A stretch of 6,550 nt of DNA, from contig JACQNW010000059.1 of assembly GCA_016202845.1 (NCBI GenBank), positions 1 to 6,550 of the forward strand. The letters are read 5' to 3'. Shown here one piece after another: positions 1-4,994 of the stretch; positions within the stretch are counted from its first letter, which is position 1; each line of letters begins with the position of its first letter. The notes beneath the pieces are model-generated. The model saw only the letters and a list, made by a program, of their open reading frames with translations, had not been told where the DNA came from and ran no database searches. This DNA is from Candidatus Aenigmatarchaeota archaeon (lineage in GTDB: Archaea; Aenigmatarchaeota; Aenigmatarchaeia; GW2011-AR5). Made by a program: the position numbers and the translations under genes.

Positions 1-10
1 GAATACTATT

Positions 11-349
11 ATGGTTTGGGAAATTGCAGGCGCTGCTGCCCTTATTGCATTCGGAGTTCTTTCAATATACTGGTCTGCAGAAGAGGGTTTTGATGACAAA
101 CGAATAATGATGATATTTTTGATAGGGCTTGCTGCGATTATAGCAGGCGGGTGGATAATATTTTCCCGCATAACTTTGGCTACCATCTTGACAAAGATTG
201 CAGGGATTATAATAGGTTTGGTCGGATTTTTCCTTGTAACAAGCTTTCCGGATGTGATTGATTACCAGCCGGATGGAATGGGAAAGGCAGGGATTTTCAT
301 AGGATTGATTATGCTGATTTTCGGCGTCTACCTTATTTTCTTCGCTTGA
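11..349 (+). CDS. Small four-helix integral membrane protein, function unknown
   Basis: This 112-residue protein is almost entirely hydrophobic. Probable membrane helices lie at about residues 5-20, 33-51, 58-78 and 93-112. They are separated by short polar links: an acidic WSAEEGFDDKR stretch after helix 1 and a DVIDYQPDGMGK stretch before helix 4. I see no catalytic motif or signal-peptidase site and do not recognise a family. The gene ends in TGA ten bases into a region with an inverted repeat. The ATG at 11 is a guess: the reading frame stays open to the window edge, so the true start could lie upstream, and any promoter is outside the window. The hydrophobic pattern and the absence of stops make it a real gene with fair confidence. 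Function cannot be inferred from the neighbours. Confidence 0.75.
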   Translation: MVWEIAGAAALIAFGVLSIYWSAEEGFDDKRIMMIFLIGLAAIIAGGWIIFSRITLATILTKIAGIIIGLVGFFLVTSFPDVIDYQPDGMGKAGIFIGLIMLIFGVYLIFFA

Positions 350-353
350 GCCC

Positions 354-407
354 TTTCTTTCGTGTGTTGCATATTTATCACACAAATAAAGCGCTTGCCG
401 AAAGAAA
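354..407. repeat. 9-bp perfect inverted repeat with nested hairpin (possible 3'-end or regulatory structure)
   Basis: TTTCTTTCG at 354-362 is the exact reverse complement of CGAAAGAAA at 399-407. The enclosed segment holds a second small inverted repeat, GTGTG (362-366) with CACAC (379-383), and the palindrome AAGCGCTT (389-396). It starts five bases after the stop of the membrane-protein gene and ends just before the TATA box of the next gene. It may therefore shape the 3' end of the first transcript. No T-run follows the structure, so it is not a bacterial-style terminator. Confidence 0.45.
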
Positions 408-412
408 ATAAT

Positions 413-420
413 ATTATATA
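413..420 (+). promoter_or_regulatory. TATA box for the coiled-coil protein gene
   Basis: ATTATATA is centred about 26 bases before the ATG at 443. That is the normal distance from an archaeal TATA box to the transcription start, so the mRNA probably begins at or next to the start codon. A weak AGAAGG (425-430) is too far upstream (12 bases) to be a convincing ribosome binding site. Confidence 0.7.
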
Positions 421-442
421 GGCGAGAAGGTAAGAATTTACC

Positions 443-859
443 ATGAAAGGACTGCTTGGATTCTTGAAAAAACACAGGACAGACTACTCTGCGATAAAAT
501 CCCACGTTCTTGGCGAAAGGGCTGAATATGCAGAACAGGATGACTTTGGTTCAGAAGAAGTTTCATCGGCAAATTACGACAAGCAATTTGGAAGAGGAAA
601 GTTTGCAAAAGAGGCTGCGGTTCAGGGCAGATCTGTGGGGTTCGGGAACGAATACAATCCTGAATTTGAGGCATCTTTGGATCCTGTGCAGCCTCTAGAA
701 CTGCCTTCTTCTCAATCGCAGGTTAACACAAACAACTATGAAGTCATGGACAGGCTGGCATTCATAGAAAACCAGCTCACAGCCATAAAATCGCAAGTAG
801 AGCTTGTGAATGAAAGGCTGAAGAACATAGATGCAAAGATTGGGACAAGAAGATACTAA
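443..859 (+). CDS. Hypothetical protein with C-terminal coiled coil
   Basis: This 138-residue soluble protein has three visible zones. Residues 1-12 form a short basic amphipathic start (MKGLLGFLKKHR). Residues 25-97 are polar and probably disordered, rich in Glu, Asp, Asn, Gln and Ser. Residues 99-133 form a strong amphipathic, coiled-coil-like helix with hydrophobic residues at heptad spacing, followed by a basic tail (GTRRY). I recall similar short proteins ending in a helix of the type DRL-x-IENQL-x-AIKSQ-x-ELxNERLKN in DPANN genomes, but no function is known to me, and that resemblance is from memory. The start is set by the TATA box 26 bases upstream. The gene converges on the next, minus-strand gene with only 6 bases between stop codons. 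A role as an oligomerising or adaptor protein is only a guess from the coiled coil. Confidence 0.8.
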   Translation: MKGLLGFLKKHRTDYSAIKSHVLGERAEYAEQDDFGSEEVSSANYDKQFGRGKFAKEAAVQGRSVGFGNEYNPEFEASLDPVQPLELPSSQSQVNTNNYEVMDRLAFIENQLTAIKSQVELVNERLKNIDAKIGTRRY

Positions 860-865
860 AGCAAA

Positions 866-1213
866 TTATTTTTTTGGAATTAAATTTTTATTTACCCCGA
901 TGCCCACTACTTCTAGCTGTTTGCTTCTATAAATTACAACAACTGTGTTATCCAGTTCTTCAGTTTTTCTCGCACCTGCATGTCTAAGAAATTCTTCTAT
1001 ATCTCTGGAGCTGGTCATGTCCCAGGATGAAGATCGCCCATGATCTTCTGTAGATAAGTCAAAATGCAATCCGGTTTGAGAATCATCGTGGCCAACAAGT
1101 CCAAAATATGGGTCGTCTATTCTTGCTTTTGCCTCTGTATATTTTCCTTTTCCCCTTCCTTCATCTCTAAACCAGGCACTTCCGTTGAACTGACCATAAC
1201 CATTTTTTTGCAT
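866..1213 (-). CDS. Hypothetical 115-aa protein, unrecognised family
   Basis: This is a short soluble protein without signal peptide, membrane segment or cysteine. It looks like a compact globular domain. The glycine- and charge-rich first 30 residues include WFRDEGRGKGKY. A segment at residues 31-54 follows a RIDDPYFG-LVGHDDSQTG-LHFDLS pattern rich in His and Asp. Residues 68-86 should form a helix (SSRDIEEFLRHAGARKTEE). Residues 90-108 look like two beta strands. The His41-Gly-His42/Asp-Asp and LHFD elements are the kind of residues conserved in enzymes or metal sites, but I do not recognise the family and assign no activity. It is supported as real by a good TATA box 24 bases upstream of this ATG, by the close convergent fit with the previous gene, and by normal composition. 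It lies 75 bases downstream of the Zn-ribbon/KH gene on the same strand but has its own promoter. Confidence 0.7.
   Translation of the reverse strand: MQKNGYGQFNGSAWFRDEGRGKGKYTEAKARIDDPYFGLVGHDDSQTGLHFDLSTEDHGRSSSWDMTSSRDIEEFLRHAGARKTEELDNTVVVIYRSKQLEVVGIGVNKNLIPKK
869..875 (+). terminator. T-run downstream of the coiled-coil protein gene
   Basis: Seven consecutive T residues begin 10 bases after the plus-strand stop codon, inside the last codons of the convergent minus-strand gene. Archaeal RNA polymerase commonly terminates at oligo-T tracts without a hairpin, so this is the likely 3' end of the plus-strand transcript. Confidence 0.45.
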
Positions 1214-1233
1214 AACTTTGTATGTTTCTTACC

Positions 1234-1242
1234 TATAAATAA
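1234..1242 (-). promoter_or_regulatory. TATA box for the 115-aa protein gene
   Basis: Read on the minus strand the site is TTATTTATA. Its centre is about 25 bases upstream of the ATG at 1213, the expected spacing for a leaderless archaeal transcript. No purine-rich ribosome binding site lies between it and the start codon. It decides the start and shows the gene need not be read through from the KH gene. Confidence 0.65.
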
Positions 1243-1288
1243 CATCTCTGAAAATCAGATTGCTGCTTCTGACAGCTCGAAGTGTATG

Positions 1289-1792
1289 CTACTCGAAGAC
1301 ATACTCTATTTTTTTGTTCAGGACTGCAGATGCTATGGATGTTGAAAACCGGACTTTTCTTGAAAACTTTTTGTCTATGCGCACGCGGTAAAATTCACCT
1401 GCGCCAGATGCGTCGGGTTGCTGCTGGTAGACCTTGTTTATTGCAATTATGGGAACGCTAAGAAGCTCTTCTAACATAACATTGTGCCCTGATATTTCCA
1501 CAACTTTGAGCTTTTTATTCAACTGCTTGGATATCGTCTGTACGTTGCGCCCTGCCTTTCCTATTATCTTGCGCGCATTGTCCTTATCTGCAATTATTAT
1601 GATGAAATTATCTGAAACTATGTACTTTGAAAATTCTGCATCAGGCCTTATTGCAAACACAGCCCTGGAAAGCTTAACGTCTAGATCAGAGATTTGCCCA
1701 GACTCCAGCCTGCTATTGCATGCGCTGCATAACATATTGCTGGTAAGACAGACCTTGCATATTTTATTGTTGGTTGGGGATTCGTTCTGCAT
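1289..1792 (-). CDS. Zinc-ribbon and KH-domain RNA-binding protein, archaeal NusA-like
   Basis: This 167-residue protein belongs by appearance to the archaeal group annotated as NusA-like transcription elongation or KH RNA-binding proteins. An N-terminal zinc knuckle has CxxC pairs at Cys12/Cys15 and Cys22/Cys25, in the context ICKVCLTSNMLCSAC. A conserved-looking linker follows (residues 27-47, ESGQISDLDVKLSRAVF). Residues 62-105 form a KH-type fold with the GxxG loop GKAG at 78-81, preceded by II and followed by RNVQTISKQL, which should contact single-stranded RNA. Residues 113-167 form a second alpha/beta segment ending VLNKKIEYVFE. In this family the protein is cytoplasmic and thought to act in transcription or translation; the exact role is not established. 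A TATA box 24 bases upstream supports this ATG. Neighbours are a YchF-type GTPase and ArgRS, consistent with an information-processing role. The family call is confident, the NusA-like function less so. Confidence 0.85.
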   Translation of the reverse strand: MQNESPTNNKICKVCLTSNMLCSACNSRLESGQISDLDVKLSRAVFAIRPDAEFSKYIVSDNFIIIIADKDNARKIIGKAGRNVQTISKQLNKKLKVVEISGHNVMLEELLSVPIIAINKVYQQQPDASGAGEFYRVRIDKKFSRKVRFSTSIASAVLNKKIEYVFE

Positions 1793-1812
1793 AAAAGATT
1801 TACACTACAAAG

Positions 1813-1820
1813 GTTTTTAA
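1813..1820 (-). promoter_or_regulatory. TATA box for the Zn-ribbon/KH gene
   Basis: The minus strand reads TTAAAAAC here, preceded by a CCCC run. The centre lies about 24-25 bases before the ATG at 1792, matching the spacing of the other promoters in this window. There is no Shine-Dalgarno sequence, so a leaderless mRNA is likely. Confidence 0.55.
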
Positions 1821-1834
1821 GGGGTTTGTTCAGC

Positions 1835-1848
1835 AAAAAATAAATAAG
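1835..1848 (-). terminator. T-rich tract ending the GTPase transcript
   Basis: On the minus strand this is CTTATTTATTTTTT, a T-rich tract lying about 175 bases past the stop of the YchF-type GTPase and just before the promoter of the KH gene. It fits an archaeal oligo-T terminator that separates the two transcription units and implies an unusually long GTPase 3' untranslated region. Confidence 0.4.
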
Positions 1849-2023
1849 ATGCCCTCATACGACCTGATTGCAGAAAACAGGTTTTTTGTGCATAAATTTC
1901 AAGATTCCTGTCTTCATCACTTGAGTGAAAGATGTGTTTTCAGGAACCTCGAAATAAAGATTTTCATTCTCCTCTTCGCCCTAGACTTGAGTATTTTCAC
2001 ATCTTTTTGTATGCTAATAAAGT
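1849..2023. other. Long non-coding spacer with inverted repeats; possible 3' UTR or small RNA
   Basis: This is the body of the 231-base gap between two minus-strand genes, long compared with the other spacers here (6 to 93 bases). It contains AAAGATGTG (1928-1936) paired with CACATCTTT (1998-2006), TTCCTG (1905-1910) paired with CAGGAA (1941-1946), TCACT/AGTGA around 1917-1928, and ACCTG (1862-1866) paired with CAGGT (1878-1882). Some of these are mutually exclusive. ACTTGAGT occurs twice, at 1919-1926 and 1985-1992. No tRNA, 5S or SRP signature is seen. A 64-codon plus-strand frame starting at 1849 exists but has no well-placed promoter and is rejected. On the minus strand only frames of about 20 codons are available. 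Confidence 0.4.
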
Positions 2024-3256
2024 TCATTTTGCTGCGCTTATAATTTCAATGACATCCCTGTGCTTAAGCTTGTGCTCTTTTCCTATCCTCTGGTTTTTCC
2101 TCACGTCTATTGCATACAGGAATGTTTTTCCAAAGTCAGTATGAAGCCTGAATGCAAAGTCCAAAGCAGTTGAATCCGGAGGCATCAAAAAGCAGTCGGG
2201 CATTACATTCCCTTTTGAGTCAGTCAGGCCTTTTGAGCTGCCGGGGAAAATTGCAATATACTGAAGGAAATCGAAAACAGCCGTATCCAGTACATGCTGG
2301 ACCCCGGTAGAGCCGAATTCCTTCAAAAAAAACCTGATCTTTTCAAGTGCTGTTGCTTGTGCTTCGCTCAAAGGGCGTGCAGACGCATCATTTCCTACTG
2401 CAATGATTTCAAAATCAGGATCTCCTGGAAGATATTTTATAAGCTTTGCTTTTGCAGCCATTCTCAACGCAACTTCTGCATCTCCAGAACAAGGGACAAT
2501 TTTATAATCAGGAAATTTGTTTTTCAGCCTTTCAATGTTCACTTTTGATTTTGGCAGGTCCATTTTATTTGCAGCTATAATGATCGGCTTTGTTCTTTTC
2601 CTGAGCTCGGCAGCCAATTGCCTAAGGCTTTCCTCTGGCCATCTCTCAAAATCCTCTTCTTTCAACCCGGAAGCAGTGATAGAATTTTTTGCTATTGCGT
2701 TTGTAACCTTGAAAGAAGAAAGCTGCTCTGCAAGAGCTTTGCTAATTTGCGCAGACATTTCATTTCCTGCTGCGCCCTTTTGCCTTGCCAGTCTGGTTAT
2801 TTTGTCCCACCCTCTCCTGATCACATCGAGATACCACAAATCAATTTCCTTTTCAAGAAACTCCACATCAAAACATGGATCATAGTTTTCCGAAACCTCG
2901 CCCTTTTCATTGGCAGTGCCGGAAGCGTCCACTATGTGTATCAGCAAGTCAGCCTGATTAAGGTCTGACAAGAACTGGTTTCCCATGCCTTTTCCCTCAT
3001 GCGCGCCCGGAACCAAGCCTGCCACATCAACCAACTCAACGGCCACAAATCTTGTCCCATTTATGCAAAATCCAGATGACGGGTTGCATTGCTTGCCAAA
3101 GTCCCTGTCTGCGCATTTTACCCTGACGTATCCTGCGCCACGATTCGGCTTTATTGTAGTAAAAGGGTACGACGCTATTTCTACCTCTGACAAAGTGCAT
3201 GCCTTGAAAAAAGTCGACTTTCCCACGGATGGCTTGCCCACCACACCTATTATCAT
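2024..3256 (-). CDS. ychF: YchF-type (Obg/HAS family) GTPase with TGS domain, archaeal form
   Basis: This 410-residue cytoplasmic P-loop NTPase of the Obg-related YchF family is a translation-associated factor that binds ribosomes in the homologues studied. Motifs are intact: G1 GKPSVGKST at residues 7-15, the switch I region PFTTIKPNRG at 31-40, G3 DVAGLVPGAHEGKGMGNQFL at 77-96, G4 NKMD at 230-233 and a G5-like CSGDAE at 256-261. The G3 motif lacks the usual catalytic Gln and has the PGAHEGKG loop expected of HAS-type GTPases. Residues 120-220 form a helical, coiled-coil-like insertion. About residues 333-408 are a TGS domain, ending in KHRDVIEIISAAK. Bacterial and eukaryotic YchF/OLA1 carry an NxxE-type G4 and prefer ATP; the NKMD seen here predicts GTP preference, an inference from the motif. 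Length is normal for the archaeal form. It is divergent from argS across a 50-base promoter region. The start is fixed by the TATA-like element 24 bases upstream and by the P-loop beginning at residue 7. Confidence 0.95.
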   Translation of the reverse strand: MIIGVVGKPSVGKSTFFKACTLSEVEIASYPFTTIKPNRGAGYVRVKCADRDFGKQCNPSSGFCINGTRFVAVELVDVAGLVPGAHEGKGMGNQFLSDLNQADLLIHIVDASGTANEKGEVSENYDPCFDVEFLEKEIDLWYLDVIRRGWDKITRLARQKGAAGNEMSAQISKALAEQLSSFKVTNAIAKNSITASGLKEEDFERWPEESLRQLAAELRKRTKPIIIAANKMDLPKSKVNIERLKNKFPDYKIVPCSGDAEVALRMAAKAKLIKYLPGDPDFEIIAVGNDASARPLSEAQATALEKIRFFLKEFGSTGVQHVLDTAVFDFLQYIAIFPGSSKGLTDSKGNVMPDCFLMPPDSTALDFAFRLHTDFGKTFLYAIDVRKNQRIGKEHKLKHRDVIEIISAAK

Positions 3257-3274
3257 GCATTTTTTGTAATTCCT

Positions 3275-3288
3275 AAACTTTAATCTTT
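3275..3288. promoter_or_regulatory. Shared, near-symmetric divergent promoter for the GTPase gene and argS
   Basis: AAACTTTAATCTTT is a near-palindrome: 10 of 14 positions match its own reverse complement. It lies midway between the two start codons at 3256 (minus) and 3307 (plus). Read forward, TTTAATCT (3279-3286) is centred 24.5 bases before the argS ATG. Read on the minus strand, ATTAAAGT (3284 down to 3277) is centred 24.5 bases before the GTPase ATG. Each has an AAA-containing flank upstream, as a TFB-recognition element would. No other TATA-like site lies at the right distance in this gap, so one element probably serves both genes. Confidence 0.55.
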
Positions 3289-3306
3289 GAATTGCAATCT
3301 ATTTCT

Positions 3307-4959
3307 ATGTTTTCAGGCTTCAGGAAAGAATGCGAAAAAATATGCGGCGCAAATGCAAAATATCTTGAAATGCCAAAAAATGAAATTGCCGACCTCGCGC
3401 TGCCATGCTTTCACCTTGCCAAGGCTTCTGGAAAAAATCCGATAGAAATTGCAAGATCGCTGGAAAGAGAATACAAAAAAAAGAAAAGAGTCCTGATAGG
3501 CGAGATAAAGGCCCTCGGGCCCTATGTTAATTTTTACATAAACCAGGAAAAATTCACAAAACAAATTGTCGAAGAAATGAATGCCGGGCTGAACTACAAG
3601 AAAACAGGCAAAAAGGTGATGGTTGAATATTCTGGGCCAAATTCAAACAAGCCCTTGCACATAGGGCATCTGAGGAACGATACAATAGGGATGGCTGCTT
3701 CCAATTTACTAGAATTCATTGGACATAGCGTGATAAGAGCTAATATTGTAAACGACAGGGGCGTTCACATCTGCAAGTCAATGTATACCTATAAAAAATG
3801 GGGAAAGGGAGAGCAGCCAAAAAAGAAAGGAGATCATTTTGTAGGCGACTATTATGTAATGTTTGAGCAGAAAGCAAAGGGAAATGAAAAAATAAAGGAA
3901 GAAGCACAGGAAATGCTGAAAAAATGGGAAGCAGGCGACAAAGAGACAAGACAGCTGTGGCTCAAGATGAGGAAATGGACTTTGGACGGCTTTCACGAAA
4001 CGTACGACAAGTTCGGGTCAAGATTCGACGTGTGGTTTTTTGAAAGCGACTTTTACAACAAGGCAAAGCCTCTAATAGAAGAAGGAATGAGAACCGGCAT
4101 ATTTATTGAAAACGAGAAAGGCGACATTGTAGCGCTTCTTGAAGCGCATGGCCTGCCCAATAAAGTGTTGCTAAGAGGCGACGGTACTTCTGTTTACATA
4201 ACAAATGACCTCGCACTTACAAAGCACAAGATTGAAAAATACAAGCTTTCAAAATGCATCTGGGTTGTCGCATCCGAGCAAAAACTTAATTTTGAGCAGC
4301 TTTTCAAGATTTTTGAACTTCTCGGCTATTCATGGCACAAGGACTGCCATCATCTTTCTTACGGTTTAGTAAATTTGCCTTCGGGCAGAATGAAGAGCAG
4401 AGAAGGCACTGTTGTTGATGCTGATGACCTGATAGAAGAAATGAGCCAAATGGCCAAGAAAGAGATAGAACTAAGAGATACAACTTTATCGAAAAAAGAG
4501 CTGGAAAAAAGAAGCACTGCAATAGCACTTTCTGCAATAAAATATTTCATGATAAAAACAGACCCGCAAAAGGACATAATGTTCAATCCAGAAGAAGCAA
4601 TAAGCCTTGAGGGCGATACAGGCCCGTATTTGCAATACACGTATGCAAGGGCAAAGTCCATACTAAGTAAATCCGGGAAAAAACCTTTGGCGGGACCGCT
4701 CAGTTCAAAGGAAATTGAAATCACAAAAATGATTTCCAAATTCGATGAAATAATAGACAGCTCAGCAGAACAACTAAAGCCCAATCATCTCGCAAATTAT
4801 CTTCATGAGCTGGCTGCAAGATTCAACACGTACTACCATGAAAACAAGATAATTGGCAGCAAAAACGAGCAGCAGCTTTTGGCGTTTGTTTCTGCAGTTT
4901 CCTATGTTCTGAAAACAGGATTAGAACTGCTGGGCATAGAAGTCCTGGAAAAGATGTAA
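3307..4959 (+). CDS. argS: Arginyl-tRNA synthetase
   Basis: This class Ia synthetase charges tRNA-Arg with arginine using ATP, in the cytoplasm. From the chosen ATG the protein is 550 residues, near the short end of the usual range. Residues 1 to about 100 form the ArgRS-specific N-terminal tRNA-binding domain. The catalytic Rossmann core follows with PNSNKPLHIGHLRNDTIG, where HIGH is at 118-121. The KMSKS-equivalent loop is GRMKSREGTVVDADDL, with MKSRE at 362-366. From about residue 436 (GDTGPYLQYTYARAKS) begins the helical DALR anticodon-binding domain, which runs to the C terminus. No essential motif is missing. An in-frame TTG at 3292 would add five residues, but the ATG at 3307 is preferred because the TATA-like box at 3279-3286 lies 24 bases from it and only 9 bases from the TTG. 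The gene has its own promoter shared with the divergent YchF-type GTPase, another translation factor. Confidence 0.97.
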   Translation: MFSGFRKECEKICGANAKYLEMPKNEIADLALPCFHLAKASGKNPIEIARSLEREYKKKKRVLIGEIKALGPYVNFYINQEKFTKQIVEEMNAGLNYKKTGKKVMVEYSGPNSNKPLHIGHLRNDTIGMAASNLLEFIGHSVIRANIVNDRGVHICKSMYTYKKWGKGEQPKKKGDHFVGDYYVMFEQKAKGNEKIKEEAQEMLKKWEAGDKETRQLWLKMRKWTLDGFHETYDKFGSRFDVWFFESDFYNKAKPLIEEGMRTGIFIENEKGDIVALLEAHGLPNKVLLRGDGTSVYITNDLALTKHKIEKYKLSKCIWVVASEQKLNFEQLFKIFELLGYSWHKDCHHLSYGLVNLPSGRMKSREGTVVDADDLIEEMSQMAKKEIELRDTTLSKKELEKRSTAIALSAIKYFMIKTDPQKDIMFNPEEAISLEGDTGPYLQYTYARAKSILSKSGKKPLAGPLSSKEIEITKMISKFDEIIDSSAEQLKPNHLANYLHELAARFNTYYHENKIIGSKNEQQLLAFVSAVSYVLKTGLELLGIEVLEKM

Positions 4960-4963
4960 AATC

Positions 4964-4971
4964 TTTATATA
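4964..4971 (+). promoter_or_regulatory. TATA box for the surface-protein gene
   Basis: TTTATATA starts five bases after the argS stop codon and is centred about 27 bases before the ATG at 4995. It is the best match in the window to the archaeal TATA consensus, suggesting strong expression. No ribosome binding site precedes the ATG, so the transcript is probably leaderless and independent of argS. Confidence 0.75.
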
Positions 4972-4994
4972 TGGCTTTTATGCATTGAAAACAT

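Noticed and set aside
62..505. Minus-strand 147-codon open frame opposite the membrane-protein gene
   Set aside because: It is antisense to the clear four-helix membrane protein and runs over the spacer and the promoter of the next gene, with Cys/Tyr/Ser-rich composition typical of a shadow frame.
1277..1310. Short direct repeat CTCGAAG and GTATG/CATAC inverted repeat near the end of the KH gene
   Set aside because: The repeats are 5-7 bases long, partly coding, and within what chance would give.
1862..1960. Possible C/D-box small RNA on the minus strand (GTGATGA at 1920-1914, CTGA about 20 bases before it)
   Set aside because: The CTGA-to-GTGATGA spacing is too long, the upstream C box is a poor match (ATGAAAA) and no terminal D box is found.
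1849..2043. Plus-strand 64-codon open frame with a hydrophobic C-terminal half
   Set aside because: It overlaps the end of the GTPase gene, has no TATA-like box at the 24-28 base spacing shared by the other genes, and its composition reflects A/T-rich spacer DNA rather than a recognisable protein.
3292..3306. TTG at 3292 as the argS start
   Set aside because: It lies only about 9 bases past the TATA-like box, would not be on the predicted transcript, and adds just five non-conserved residues; the ATG at 3307 fits the promoter spacing.
4359..4784. Minus-strand 141-codon open frame within argS
   Set aside because: It lies wholly opposite conserved ArgRS catalytic and anticodon-binding sequence; it is a by-product of that gene's codon use.
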